Source of the DNA: Symbiodinium natans
Lineage: Eukaryota; Sar; Dinophyceae; Suessiales; Symbiodiniaceae
DNA length: 64,000 nucleotides
Assembly (NCBI GenBank): GCA_905221605.1
Contig: CAJNDS010002787.1
Coordinates: 126,001-190,000, forward strand
Direction of reading: 5' to 3'
Shown here: piece after piece, positions 1 to 11,109 of the stretch
Position numbering within the stretch: position 1 is the first letter of the stretch
Layout of the letters: every line of letters begins with the position of its first letter
Translations under genes and position numbers: made by a program
Notes under the pieces: generated by a model
What the model saw: only the letters and a program-made list of their open reading frames with translations
Database searches by the model: none
Told to the model about the DNA's origin: nothing

Positions 1-113
1 AACCCTAAACCCTAAACCCTAAACCCTAAACCCTAAACCCTAAACCCTAAACCCTAAACCCTAAGCCCTAAACCCTAAACCCTAAACCCTAAACCCTAAA
101 CCCTAAACCCTAA
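1..113. repeat. Terminal telomere, C-strand (CCCTAAA)n
   Basis: About sixteen near-perfect CCCTAAA units start at base 1. A left chromosome end written 5' to 3' on the + strand should show the C-rich strand, as here. The array decays into non-repeat sequence after about base 113. TTTAGGG is the telomere repeat reported in dinoflagellates, plants and several other protists. An assembly break inside an interstitial array would look the same, so a true chromosome end is likely but not proven. Confidence 0.8.
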
Positions 114-543
114 TCCCAAGCCCTAGACACAGGCTCTTTTGTAAGGACCCGAACCCAAGGCCTGGAGCCAGCTCTGGTTCCAAAGTAGCCTTTAGGGTTT
201 AGGGTTTAGGGTTTGGGGTTTAGGGTTTAGGGTTTAGGGTTAGGGTTTAAGTGTGTAGGGTTTGGGGTTCAGGGGTTGAGGGAGTTGCCATCGACCCTCA
301 AGCCTACCCCTTTTGCAAGTTAGGATATAAAGAGTTTCGGGTATTCATAGCGGGCTGCCTTTGTTTCTGGTTTCCAAAACCAAAAGCTTTGCTTTCTGAA
401 AGCCCGAGAGTCCTTTTGTACGCTGGGATTGGTCTTACGAAGCCGGAACCCCTAAACCTGAGCGCTAAACCCTAAACCCGAAACCATAAATCCCGAACCC
501 AAAGCCCAAAGCCCTAAACCTGAAATCCCGCAAACTGAGCCCG

Positions 544-1738
544 AAGCCCAAAACTCCAGGCAATTGGTTTGCCACCGTGCACCCGGACGTAAGCCGAGCT
601 GCGCCTCCGTCAGCAGTGGTTTGCGGTTCCCGGGTCAGTTCGTCTCCATTTTTCCGACTCCATGCGAAATCCCCCTTACAGTGCACCCCGTGGAGTTTTT
701 AGGGTTTAGGTTTTAGGGTTTGGGGTTTAGGGTGGAATGGGACCGATTCACGTGATCGTGCGCCCTGCTGGCTTTGCATTCATGCCCCAAAACCCTAAAA
801 CACTAAACCCAATCCCTAAACCCTAAACCACTGAGCTGCGCCTCTTCTGGCCGGCTTGGCAGTTGATTTGAATTACGGCCCCATCCCAATCCTGAGCCCT
901 GAAGACCTCAGACAAACCCTAAACCCTACAACCCAAGACAAGTAGGCCCTAAGACCCCAACAAGAGCCTAAGCCCTGAACCCCAAACCCACCACCAGGCC
1001 CTCATGCCCCACATGCGGACCCTAACCCCCAAACCCTAAACCCTCAGCCCCCAAACCCTAAAAATCCCTAATTCCTGTTGAGAATAAAGCATCTCACAGC
1101 AACACAGGCCCCAAGAATCCAAAACCCCAAGCCCTAAGCTCCAAACCCCTAAACCCAATAAAAAACGATCGGGGGGGAACCTTAAACCCTAAGCCCTGAG
1201 TCGCCCTGAACCGCACTGAGCCACACTAAACCGTAAACTTAGAACCCTACACCCTACATCCTAAACCCTAAACCCTAAACCCTAAACCCTAAACCCTTAA
1301 TCCTAAACCCCCGAACCCGAAGTCCCCTGCCGGAGCCAAGGTCTGGGGTGACGATTTCCGTGTGGAGGGCCCGGACGAAGCGGGGCACGGCAAATACTTT
1401 TGCCTAGGCCGAGCAGGGTTTAGGGTTTAGGGTTTAGGGTTTCGGTTTAGGGTTTAGGGTTTAGGGTTTAGGGTTTAGGGTTTAGGGTTTAGGGTTTAGG
1501 GTTTAGGGTTTAGGGTTTAGGGTTTAGGGTTTAGGGTTTAGGGTTTAGGGTTTAGGGTTTAGGGTTTAGGGTTTCGGTTTTAGGGCCCTAGCCCCAAACT
1601 CTGAGACTGAAGCCCGAACCCAAAACGCAGCCTCAAGCCCTGAGCCCCCAAATGCACCCCAATAAACCCTAAACCCTAAACCCTAAACCCTAAACCCTAA
1701 ACCCTAAACCCTAAACCCTAAACCCTAAACCCTAAACC

Positions 1739-1770
<32 letters not shown>

Positions 1771-1963
1771 ACCCTAAACCCTAAACCCTAAACCCTAAAC
1801 CCTAAACCCTAAACCCTAAACCCTAAACCTAAACCCTAAACCCTACACCCTAAACCCTAAACCCTAAACCCTAAAATCCAAAAAAAAACCCAAAGCCCAA
1901 AGCTTCGTCCTCCCCGTGGTCACCTCGAAGGCGCCGGCTGCGATGCCCTCGAGGCCGGCTTGA
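544..1963 (+). CDS. Possible multi-exon gene next to the telomere, product unknown
   Basis: No family recognised. An open block (544-694, includes NWFATVHPDVSRAAPP) can be spliced with a 141-bp GT-AG intron (695-835) to a block reading APLLAGLAVDLNYGPI; the phase matches. A second phase-consistent pair is 1323-1417 (includes VWGDDFRVEGPDEAGHGKY) and 1903-1963, which ends in TGA; that intron begins GTTTAGGG inside a telomeric array. The two pairs may or may not be one gene. The block at 465-686 is also open on the - strand, so strand and product are uncertain. Confidence 0.3.
1418..1577. repeat. Interstitial (TTTAGGG)n array
   Basis: About 22 units, with a TTTCGG variant near each end. The left boundary coincides with a possible GT splice donor at 1418. 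Confidence 0.9.
1663..1875. repeat. Interstitial (CCCTAAA)n array with CCCTCAA run
   Basis: About 30 units. A block of five consecutive CCCTCAA variants (about 1740-1771) sits inside otherwise canonical repeats, which suggests local amplification of a variant unit. Confidence 0.9.
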
Positions 1964-1982
1964 CGGAGCGCTGCCCGCATTT

Positions 1983-2116
1983 ATGTTTTTTTTTTTTTTT
2001 TTTGGGGGGGGGGGGGGGTAGGGTTTAGGGTTTAGGGTTTAGGGTTTAGGGTTTAGGGTTTAGGGTTTAGGGTTTAGGGTTTGGGGTTTGGGGTTTGGGG
2101 TTTAGGGTTTGGGGTT
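1983..2116. repeat. Poly-T/poly-G run followed by TTTAGGG/TTTGGGG array
   Basis: About 17 T then 15 G lead straight into TTTAGGG repeats, ending with TTTGGGG variants. The next 400 bases (2117-2530) hold no recognised gene. Confidence 0.85.
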
Positions 2117-3074
2117 TTCTGGAATAGAGCGCAGATGCTGGGAACGTTAGGATGTAGCAGATGCTCAAAAGCCTCGGCAGGTGCGAAGAGCAGTTCTGGC
2201 CCGATTGCGGAAGGCCATCTAACACTTTTCTCCCACCCCACGCCGTCCAAGGCGGCAAAGTTAGGCTTAAACTCAAGTCATTTTTTTTGAACGCTTTTAT
2301 CAAAGAGTTTTCTTAGCAACGAAGAATCGTAGGGGGGGATGGGAGGGTTTTGAGATCCCGCCGGCCAGAGGGCCCCTGGTCCCTGGGCATGCTGCAGCGA
2401 GGAGCTCATTGTGGGTGCTACGGACCTCCGAGCTGTGGGGGGCGGGGAATGACCTACATCGGCTTGTGCCATCGAGGTCGAGGGGCTTAGGCGCCGCCCC
2501 AAACGTAGAGGGGCGGCGAACGACCTTGAGTTTGGGGTTTAAGTTTCAGGGTTCAGGGTTTGGGTTTGGGGTCTGGGGTTTAGGGTTTGGTTTGGGTTTA
2601 GGGTTTGGGTTTAGGGCTTAGGGTTGGGGGGGGTGTTGGGGTTTAGGGTGTTGGGGTTTAGGGTGCTGGTGTTTCGGGTCAAACAGGGGCCCGGCCAATG
2701 CAGGACCCCAATCATTGCCATCGTGCTCCCTGAAAAGCCCTATATACGTCGATTGCAGCCTACCCAGCAATATCCATTCGAATTCATTGGGCCCCCTTAT
2801 TTAGGCTTCAGGGTCCGGTTTAGGGTTTAGGGTTTAGGGTTTAGGGTTTAGGGTTTCAGGACTTCGAGCAGGCCGCGGGTCAGTCTGTTATCATAAGAGG
2901 CGTTGCAGCTTTTTCTCGAGGGTTAGGCTGTAGAAAGGGCTTCCAGGTAGGCCCTTCCGGAAATTTTTTTACCTAACCCCTAAACCCTAAGCCCCAAACC
3001 CTAAGCCCCAAGCCCCTAAACCCTAAGCCCTAAGCCCTAAGCCCTAAACCCCAAACCCTAAACCCTAAACCCTA

Positions 3075-3618
3075 ATGCGGGACATCCTTGGCTTCGTCTT
3101 CCAGCTTGTGGATTTGGCTGCTTCGGGCTTGTGTAGGGAGATGAGGAGAAACCAGCTTAACTCAAACTGTAGCAGGGTTTAGGGTTTACGGGTTTATGGG
3201 TTTAGGGTTCACGTCTCCAACCGTGAAGGCGGTTCAAACACGAGCCTGGAAAAGGCCTGGCACGACTTGTAGCGCAAGGTTTGGGTTTGGGGCTTAAGGC
3301 TCTTGCGCGGGCCTCTGAGGGGGAGCAGTTCTTTCTACAAAGTGCCTTGTTCCGAAGGCCCTAGAAACCCTAAATCCTACACCCGAAAACCCTAAACCCG
3401 AAACTCCGAAGCCCAGGCCCTGATCAAGCTCGAGATACAAGATGGATTTCCTTCCCGTGTTAGCTGGGAGAGGCAGGGGCCAGCGGAGCAGGGCGTATTT
3501 TGGGCATCCTAAGCCCGAAACCCGAAACCCGAAACCCGAAACCCTAAACCCTAAACCCTTGTTGGAGTTCGGGAATGGGCATTCTGAGTTGAGACAAAGG
3601 TTTTCGAAGGTTGAGACA
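3075..3618 (+). CDS. Possible three-exon gene start, product unknown
   Basis: No family recognised. Exon 1 (3075-3176) opens with ATG (MRDILGFVFQLVDLAASG) and ends at a GTTTAG donor made by a telomeric repeat. Exon 2 (3417-3494) follows a CCCAG acceptor and reads ALIKLEIQDGFPSRVSW. Exon 3 (3568-3618) reads FGNGHSELRQRFSKVET and stops at a good GTGAGT donor. All junctions are phase 0. If exon 2 is not spliced at 3495 it runs to a TAA at 3510-3512, giving a 65-residue protein instead. No homology supports the model. Confidence 0.35.
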
Positions 3619-3837
3619 GTGAGTTCTTAGCATCCCACAAGCCAGCGGGCCTCTTCCGAAATGCCTCTAAGCTAGAAGTTAGCCCCAAGCCCTCAATCCT
3701 AAACTCCCAGCCTCCCGGGTCTACGGTTTACCCCCAAAATCCCCAAACCCTAAACCCAAGAACCCCAAAACCCTCAGGCCCGAAACCTGAAAACCCGACC
3801 CCCTGTATAGTTTGGGCAACCATCCCCAAACCCAAAA

Positions 3838-3965
3838 CCCTTACAGTACACTCCAGAAAGCTGGAACAGCCTTATCCCCATACCCCAAAAGGTATAGGAA
3901 AGGGAATCCCAGCCCTAATCATCCTTAAACCATGTTCCAACTTTCTGGAGTTTACAGTAAACCCT
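3838..3965. mobile_element. Short inverted-repeat (MITE-like) element
   Basis: Two arms of about 28 bp (TTACAGTACACTCCAGAAAG near 3840 and its near-complement ending near 3960) differ at about three positions and enclose some 65 bp, itself containing a smaller CCTTATCC/GGTATAGG-like palindrome. No coding capacity. It sits between C-rich repeat tracts. Confidence 0.6.
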
Positions 3966-4262
3966 TAAGCCCTTAGACCCTTAAACCCTTAAACCCTTAA
4001 AACCTTAAACCCTTAAACCCCTAAACCCTTGAAGCCTTGAACCCTTAAACCCTTAAACCTTAAACGCTTGAACCCTGAAAACCCTTAAACCCTTAAGCCC
4101 TTAAACCCTGAAACCCTTAAACCCTTAAACCCTTCAACCCTTCAACCCTTCAACCCTGAACCCTTAAACCCTGAACCCTTAAAACCCTTAAACCCTCAAA
4201 ACCCTTAAAGCCTAAACCCTTAAACCCTTAAACCCTTCAACCCTTCAACCCTTAAAACCCTG
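3958..4262. repeat. Degenerate CCCTTAAA-type array
   Basis: Mostly 8-base CCCTTAAA units mixed with CCCTTGAA, CCCTGAAA and CCCTTCAA. It differs from the 7-base units nearby, so it has diverged or amplified separately. Confidence 0.85.
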
Positions 4263-4775
4263 AACCAAGCCCTACGACGAGGTCTGACTCCGACCGCGCA
4301 CACGAGCTGCGCATCGCGGCAGGCCTCGGAAAGTTCTCTGAGAGGCGGGTGGGGTCGGCGGGCGGGGGGGGGGGGTTGTGTTTAAGGTTTAGGGTTTAGG
4401 GTTTAGGGTTTAGGGGGGTTTTAGGGGGAGGGGGGTCGGGGGCGTTTTGGGGTGCGAAGGGTGCAGGGTTTGGGTTTCAAGTTGTTTAGGATTTTGGGCT
4501 TAGCGTTGAGCGTCTAGTCTGAAAACTGAAACCTCCCCATAGTACCCTGATTCCCCTCCTGTTTGGGGCTTACCGAACGAAGGAGAAACAGGTTTTCGGG
4601 TTTAGGGTTTGCGGTTTGGGGTTTAGGGGTTCGGGGTTTAGGCTTGAAGACTCTTTTTCAGAACCCTAAACCCTGAACCCTAAACCCTAAACCATGAACC
4701 CCAAACCCTCTTCCTTGAACCCGCAACCCTCTTCCCTGAGGCCAACAAACCTCTCCGCTCCCGGCACCTGCGCTC

Positions 4776-4905
4776 CCTAAACCCTAAACCCTAAACCCTA
4801 AACCCTAAACCCTAAACCCTAAACCCTAAACCCTAAACCCTAAACCCTAAACCCTAAACCCTAAACCCTAAACCCTAAACCCTAAACCCTAAACCCTAAA
4901 CCCTA
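4776..4905. repeat. Interstitial (CCCTAAA)n array
   Basis: About 18 nearly perfect units. With the G-rich array at 4998-5105 it brackets a 92-base unique block that is open in more than one frame. Confidence 0.9.
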
Positions 4906-5069
4906 GCCCTCGTTAGGCATCTGCGGCTCCTGGGCCTGATCCCCTGGAACGAGGAGACCGGCGCCGAACCGTCGCTTCGATTGCAGAGAAGCCTGTGCAG
5001 GGTTTAGGGTTTAGGGTTTAGGGTTTAGGGTTTAGGGTTTAGGGTTTAGGGTTTAGGGTTTAGGGTTTA

Positions 5070-5262
5070 GGGTTTAGGGTTTAGGATTTAGGGTTTAGGG
5101 TTTAAGGTCTAGGGCTAGGGCCGTTTTTTCACACTTTCCTCGGGCTTCAGGGATCCCAGGATACAAAGCTTCAGGGCTTCAGGAGTACTAAGGTTTAGGG
5201 TTTAGGGTTTAGGGTTCAGGGTTTAGGGTTTAGGGTTTAGGGTTTAGGGTTTAGGGTTTAGG
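5070..5262. repeat. Inverted duplicate, copy 1 (partner 10868-11062)
   Basis: The unique core at about 5117-5192 (contains CCTCGGGCTTCAGGGATCCC) reappears reverse-complemented at about 10923-11005, nearly identical. The match extends into the flanking telomeric arrays, including the same TTTAGGA and TTCAGGG variant units in the same order. Confidence 0.8.
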
Positions 5263-5397
5263 GTTTAGGATGTCGGGCGTTCAGGGCTTAGGGTTTAGGG
5301 TTGAGGATTTGGGGCATTTCCCCCACAGTGTAGCCTCAGGGTTTAGGGTTTAGGGTTTAGGGGTTAGGGGTTAGGTTTTAGGGTTTAGGGTTACTAG

Positions 5398-5505
5398 CCT
5401 TGCTTCATGGCAAAGTTCACGGTTTCCTCGGATCCATGCCTGCCCGATCACTCCATGGTCCCCACCCAGTTTGCCCATGACTTTGTCATGTTGGCCTGCA
5501 CCCTA
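5398..5505 (+). CDS. Exon-like block with ATG, product unknown
   Basis: An open frame enters through a possible TACTAG acceptor at the end of a telomeric array and carries an internal ATG at 5407 (MAKFTVSSDPCLPDHSMVPT). It runs into CCCTAAG repeats without a convincing donor. Composition looks protein-like but no family was recognised. Confidence 0.3.
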
Positions 5506-5970
5506 AGCCCTAAACCCCGAACCCCGAACCCTAAACCCTAACCCTAAGCCCTAAACCCTAAACCCTGCCTGAACCCTAAGCCCGAAGTCCTAAGCCAAAG
5601 ATGCAGGCGCTTCAACGACCAACCGGACTGGTGGAACGAAGGACATGGCAGCCCTTGGCCCCAAATTCCCTGGAACCATGAGAACCCGAATTTCCCAAGA
5701 CCTTAAGATCAACACTTTAAGCATTTCCAAACTCTAAACCCTAAACCCTAAACCCTAAGCCCTAAGCCCTAACCCCTAAGCCCTAAGCCCTAAGCTCTGA
5801 GCACGCAGCCGCCAAAGCCTTAGCCAAGCCTGCCGGTTTAGGGCTTAGGGTTGAAAGTTCTTGGGGGCTACACCTGTGCGGAGCCGGTTGGGACACTATG
5901 ATAAGCCTTGGCCCCGAAGCCCTAAACCCGAGAGTTAGGCAAGCATGTTTTGAAGTTCAAGTGAGATCTG

Positions 5971-6426
5971 GAATCTAGGTCCAGATGGGGACACATGCAG
6001 CCAGGTGGTTTCAAGGAATCTGCTGGGAAACGGATTTTCCAGGGGTTTTGTTTTAGCACGCTTGATGACATCAAGGGTTTTGTTGAGAACGTGGGTTTCA
6101 ACGCAAGAAACCCTGAACCCTCAACCCTCAAGCCAAACCCTATAAACCCTAAACCCTAAACCCTGACATTCTTCAAGGTTTTGCTGAGAAAACGCGGCGA
6201 AGGTCCATGCAATCCGATTTTCGTCTCTCAAAAGCAGAGGAGCATGTAGACCCACGCATCGTGGGTCTTGCGCAATGTTGTTTGCTTGCTTTGGCTGAAA
6301 ACACCACCTCAACCCTAAACCCTACTTCCTAGGCCCTCAGCCCAGTTTTTTGAATTTATCACGCCACTTGCGAGCCCGTGGAAATTTTGCAGCTTCGAAG
6401 TGAACCTGTGCCTGGAGTGGTTTTAA
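5971..6426 (+). CDS. Exon-like cluster with a repeated motif, product unknown
   Basis: Three blocks look coding. The first has ATG at 5995 and includes FSTLDDIKGFVENVGFNA. The second (6178-6311) includes ILQGFAEKTRRRSMQSDF and SKAEEHVDPRIVGLAQC. The third (6346-6426) follows a CCCAG acceptor, reads FFEFITPLASPWKFC and ends in TAA, immediately left of a MITE. The KGFVEN and QGFAEK segments are similar in DNA as well as protein, which could be an exon duplication. Joins between blocks are not settled. Confidence 0.35.
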
Positions 6427-6427
6427 G

Positions 6428-6527
6428 TTGGGATGTTCCCCCTTATGCCAACAGCCCGGTTTGGGTTTAGGGTTCAGGGTACTATAATCCCGACTAAGGA
6501 CTGCTAGTATACGAGGGAACATCCCAA
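6428..6527. mobile_element. MITE family 1 copy, telomeric repeats inside
   Basis: Terminal inverted repeats TTGGGATGTTCCCCCTTAT and ATACGAGGGAACATCCCAA bound 100 bp. Compared with the copy at 23007-23107, the interior after CCAACAG carries a TTTAGGGTTCAGGG insertion. Flanks GTTTTAAG and GTTTAAAG are similar and may hold a target-site duplication. Confidence 0.75.
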
Positions 6528-8400
6528 GTTTAAAGATTAAATAGGCATTTCAAACCGGAGATCTCGGGTGTGAAGGTGCTGTTAGGCTTCAGGGCCTTGA
6601 GAGGCTTTGTGCATTCATTCCCTTTTTTGGGGTGTAGCTCATGTCTAGACCAGGCACCCCAAAAGTAGGAGTGGCAAGACAAAACAAGCCACCGGCCGGG
6701 TCCACACCACGCGGGCGCGCAGCAAAAAAAAAAAAAAAGCCTAGACCCCACAATGTCCGGGTTAAAGGGTGGGGAAGTAGCGGGGCCAAGAAGGGTGTTG
6801 AGGAAGAGTTTGGCATAATACCTCATTGCAACTACCAACAATATTGAATAGGAAGTGCAACACCCTTCTACCCCCCTAATACCCCCCTTATAACCCCTTT
6901 ATAACCCCCTTTATCCACCCGCTTTTACCGTATACCCCTTATACAACTTGAACTCCATTGGAAAGGACATCTCAGCTTCAGCCACGTGGTTGAGGCCCGG
7001 CAGAAGAAGTTCGAGGACTGCGTCCCAGGGGCCGAACCCTAAACCCGAAACCCTAAACCCTGAACCCTAAACCCTAAACCCTAAACCCTAATCCCTAAAC
7101 CCTAAACCCTAAACCCTAGCATCCAACTTGGAAGGGTCTTCAACTCGGAAGGGTCTTCAACCCTTGGATTCATTTTCGTAGAGGGCTCCCGAAACCCTAA
7201 ACCCGAAACCCTAAACCCTGAGCCCTAAACCCTAAATCCTAAACCCTACACCCTAAGCCCTAAACCCTAAATTGTATATACGAAACCCTAAACCCTAAGC
7301 CCTGAACCCTAAACCCGAAATAAACCCTAAATCAAAAGGCCCGAAATCCTTAGCCCTAAATCCAAAACGGAACCCTAAGCCCTGAACCCGAAATCCTTAA
7401 CCCGCAGCCCTGAGCCCTAAGCCCTAAATCTTAAACCCGAAACCCTGAGCCCTAAACCCGAACTCCTAAACCCGAAGCCCTAAGCCCTGAATCCTAAACC
7501 CGAGTCCCTGAGCCCTAAACCCTAAATCCAAAACGGAACCCTAAGCCCTCAACCTAAATCCTACACCCTAAACCCGAGCCCTAACCCTAAATCCTAAACC
7601 CTAAACCCTAAACCCTAGCCCTAAACCCTAAACCGGCAGCCCGAAACCCGTCCAAGCACTGCGCAGGACGCGAGGCGCACCAAGGAGGCATGGGGACTCC
7701 CAACATGCCCCTCAGGTTGTCCCCGGATCTTTTGCTAGGGTTTAGGGTTTCGGGTTTCGGGTTTAGGGTTTAGGGTTTAGGGTTTGGGGTATCGGGTTTA
7801 GGGTTCAGGGTTCCTTTCATCATTTCAGGGGAGCAGCCCTGAATGATAAGCAACCTTCATTGTGTCATGTTTAAGGAAGGTTCCTTGGTTGGGGGGATTT
7901 GGGGGCACAAGGCAAAGGGACCAATCTTTGGCCTTGTGTTTTTGGGACCTTCAAAATTGACAGTTTAGCGTTCAGGGAATAACTTAATGTTCAGGGTTTA
8001 GGGTTGGGGTAGGATCTCCCGACGATTCTAGGAATGTTTGCTGACTTCAGAGGTATTGGGGGGGCGGGGTCTCTGGAAAGGTTGACCCGAAACCTTCGTA
8101 GCTACCCACGACCCATCATGCACTAGACAAGTTCTCTTGAACTTGTTTTGCAGGGATCCGCCCGTTAGGTGAGGCGCCTGGCCAAGGACATCTTTTCTGG
8201 TGTTGATCTGGAAGTGCTTGCAAAACTCTACGGGTCCTCATGCAAAATCCCACCCTAAACCCTCAACCTTTCAGGGCTCCCAGACCCGACCCTCCCAGTT
8301 GAGAGGCTGAGATAGGGTCTAGGGTTGTGAAGAACTTCTTGTTTTCGAAGCGCTTGTCCATGTGGGCCTTTCCATTCTCGCCTCCGTAGTTGAGTGAGGG
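6528..8400. other. Gene-poor stretch with degenerate CCCTAAA tracts
   Basis: A poly-A run lies at 6724-6739, AT-richer sequence at 6840-6950, C-rich tracts at 7024-7118 and a long, heavily mutated C-rich tract at 7189-7640, then a unique block at 7640-7735. The rest is G-rich tracts and unassigned sequence. No gene recognised. Confidence 0.6.
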
Positions 8401-8418
8401 TTAGGACCCAGAGTAGGT

Positions 8419-8708
8419 TTGAATTCCCTTCCTGAAGGCCTTTTTCTCCGCCCCTTTAAGCCACCCCTTTTACGAGATTACTCTTGGGTCGAGAGGAAGC
8501 AGGTTACCAGCACCACTTCAGGTTCCACAAGCTGGGCCGTTCGAATCATAGCTTATATAATTTATCACCTACCAGCTACGTATCAAGTTCCCCGATCCTT
8601 TCCATCTGAATGACCCCGATGCGGCAGGCGAGGGACACTCCTGAGAATGAGCTGGCTGAGAAGCTGAGGGAGCTGGCGATCTTTGGCCCAAGTTTCAGAT
8701 CGATTTAG
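8419..8708 (+). CDS. Two overlapping open frames, product unknown
   Basis: A 65-codon open stretch (8419-8613, no ATG at its start; includes DYSWVERKQVTSTTSGSTSW) ends in TGA, and an ATG in another frame overlaps that stop (8610). The second frame encodes 32 residues to a TAG at 8706-8708 (includes DTPENELAEKLRELAIFG, helix-like) where a telomeric array begins. They could be two exons or one decayed gene. Confidence 0.35.
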
Positions 8709-9419
8709 GGTTTTAGGGTTTAGGGTTTAGGGTTTAGGGTTTAGGGCTTAGGGTTTAGGGCTTTAAGGTTTAGGGTTTAGGGCTTTAAGGCTCAGGCTTT
8801 GCAGTACCGGCTTAGTGGAGCTTCTGGTCGCGAAAGTTCGTCTTTGCTGCCGCAGATCCCAACCCCAAAACCCTAAACCACCCGCCTTCGGGTGCCCATC
8901 GGCAGGAGCAGTAAGGGTACCACAATGTTTCGGGTTTAGGGTTTAGGGCTTAGGGTTTAGGGCTTAGGGTTTCGGGTTTAGGGTTTAGGGTTTAGGGGGA
9001 GTCGGGACCCTAGGGCACGGTAGTTGTAATGTGGTGCTTGTGGCATGCAGCTCATGTTCTTGAGCCACTCCCTTGTTGAGTCATTGAGAGTTTAGGGTTA
9101 GGGCTCAGGGTTTAGAGTTGAGCAGAGTTCGTTTCTGTCTTACGGAAGCCTTCAAGAGATCCAAGCTCGTATCCCCGAAGGTTGTACCCACGAAGGGTTT
9201 CTTTCATAGTACGGCCCTTTACACAGTCTACGGGCTTCTGTAAACGTGCTCCCCTGAGGGGCACAAACCACAGGCTCCTGGCACCCGCTAGTCTCCCAAC
9301 CCCAAGCCAAGGATCCTCAACCCTGTGCCACACACCAGCACCCCCCTGCCTGTTATGCGTGTTGCATAATGTGAATATATAGAAATGTACTTTTTTGTTT
9401 TGCTTACAACAAAGAGCAC

Positions 9420-9462
9420 ATGCACGCACGCACACACGCACACGCACTGAGACTTATATGTA

Positions 9463-9498
<36 letters not shown>

Positions 9499-9512
9499 GA
9501 GAGAGAGAGCCA
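9420..9512. repeat. Compound microsatellite (CA-rich, TA, GA)
   Basis: CACGCACG-type repeats, then two (TA)n runs separated by a single C, then (GA)n. A simple slippage tract. The ORFs across it on both strands are low-complexity artefacts. Confidence 0.9.
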
Positions 9513-9760
9513 TATTCATGCACGCACATTCTTGTCTTTTGCCTCTTCGCCAGCCCACTTTTTGGTACGACCTGGCCCATTCCCATCTCCAGCGTGGTTT
9601 AGTCTGGTTCTGCGCGGCCCTCAGAAGTAGGAGCGCTTTCTTCTTCCCATCTCCAAGGTCGCTCGCCTAAGCGGCTCCCTGGCACCTGAACCAAAGACGC
9701 CGTGAATGCGATTCTGAACCATCTGGGTCCAGACACCGGTTTGGGGTGTAGGGTTTCGGG

Positions 9761-9852
9761 TTGGCATGTTCCCCCTTATACGAACAGTCCTTAAGTAGGG
9801 ATTATAGTAGCCCTATTCTAATCCCTATGAAGGACTTGTTAGTATACCCCCT
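9761..9852. mobile_element. MITE family 1 copy, right end replaced by telomeric repeats
   Basis: The left end TTGGCATGTTCCCCCTTATA and the internal GGACTTGTTAGTATA match family 1. The expected right end (AGGGGGAACATCCCAA) is missing and CCCTAAACCCTAAA follows directly. Confidence 0.7.
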
Positions 9853-9881
9853 AAACCCTAAACCCTCTGTACAATACCAAG

Positions 9882-9992
9882 TTTCGCGCCGCCCGTAGGG
9901 GCAACCCTGAGCACGCAGCGTTGGCACGGGGATCTATGGGACCGTTCCAAAGCCCGCAAACCCCCAAAACCCGAAATAGACGATGTAGGTGG
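9882..9992 (+). CDS. Exon-like block ending at a telomeric donor, product unknown
   Basis: 37 open codons (includes KFRAARRG excluded at the left by the acceptor, then NPEHAALARGSMGPFQ) run from a CCAAG acceptor to a GTTTAG donor supplied by the array at 9993. Phase 0 at both ends. It is rich in R, P and Q, and no family was recognised. Confidence 0.3.
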
Positions 9993-10637
9993 GTTTAGGG
10001 TTTAGGGTTTAGGGTTTAGGGTTTCGGGTTTAGGGTTTAGGGTTTAGGGGCTCAGGGGGGTTCGATGGTAGCTTCCGCTGAACACCGGCTGTAGGGGTGG
10101 CAAGTTCCGAGATTGAGGGCTTAGGGTTTTGGGTTTAGGGTTTTGGGGCTTAGAGCTTTGAGTGGTGCCTGCTGGATCAATCTTTTCGGGGTCCAGGGGA
10201 TTTGGGGGTTTAGGGGTTCGGGCTTTTAGGGGTTTAGGGGCTTAGGGGTTAAGGGGTTTTAGGAGCTTAGAGTATTTGGGGGTTCCGGGTTTAGGGTTTA
10301 GGGTTGAGGGTTGAGGGTTTAGGGGGGGCTTGGGGGTTTGCTGTATCCTGGCTCTCGGGGGCGGGGGGCGGGGGGGGGGGGGTTGGGGGGGTTCAATACT
10401 TCTCGACCCACAAACACAGGGAGAGCCACAAAACCCTAAACCCTAAACCCGAAACCCTAAACCCTAAACCCTCCTCCCTCCTAAACCCTAAACCCTAAAC
10501 CCGAAACCCGAAACCCGACGCCCGAAGCCCGAAGCTCGAAGCCTCAACCACCAAGCCTGGACCCCGGAGCCCTAAACGCCCACGAGAATTCGAAGGTTCC
10601 CTTTGTGCATGCTGACAGCAGCCTCGCGACTCCGATC

Positions 10638-10920
10638 TGCAACCCTAAACCCTAAACCCTAAACCCTAAACCCTAAACCCTAAACCCTAAACCCTAAACC
10701 CTAAACCCTAAACCCTAAACCCTAAACCCTAAACCCTAAACCCTAAACCCTAAACCCTAAACCCTAAACCCTACCCCTAAACCCTAAACCCTAAACCCTA
10801 AACCCTGAACCCTGAACCCTCAACCCTGAACCCTGAACCCTGAACCCTGAACCCTGAACCCTGAACCCTGAACCCTGAACCCTGAACCCTAAACCCTGAA
10901 CCCTAAACCCTAAACCCTAA
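10638..10920. repeat. Long C-rich array, CCCTAAA passing to CCCTGAA
   Basis: About 40 units. The left 60 percent is canonical; the right part switches to a run of about ten CCCTGAA units. It leads into the inverted duplicate at 10868-11062. Confidence 0.9.
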
Positions 10921-11062
10921 ACCTTAGTACTCCTGAAGCCCTGAAGCTTTGTATCCTGGGATCCCTGAAGCCCGAGGAAAGTGTGCAAAATCGGCCCTAG
11001 CCCTAAACCTTAAACCCTAAACCCTAACCCTAAATCCTAAACCCTAAACCCTAAACCCTAAA
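10868..11062. repeat. Inverted duplicate, copy 2 (partner 5070-5262)
   Basis: Reverse complement of the earlier copy over the unique core (contains GTATCCTGGGATCCCTGAAG) and over the array edges. Differences are few, such as GCAAAAT against a T-rich stretch in the partner. Confidence 0.8.
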
Positions 11063-11109
11063 CCCTAAATCCTAAATCCTAAACCCTAAGCCCTAAACCC
11101 TAAACCCTA

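Noticed and set aside
6665-6690. A GKT-like motif (SGKTKQAT) considered as a kinesin or ATPase P-loop
   Set aside because: No hydrophobic strand precedes it and the residues after it do not match any P-loop family.
9112-9447. 111-codon - strand ORF, and a 66-codon + strand ORF over the same interval
   Set aside because: The - ORF includes microsatellite sequence and both strands are open; no domain or splice evidence favours either.
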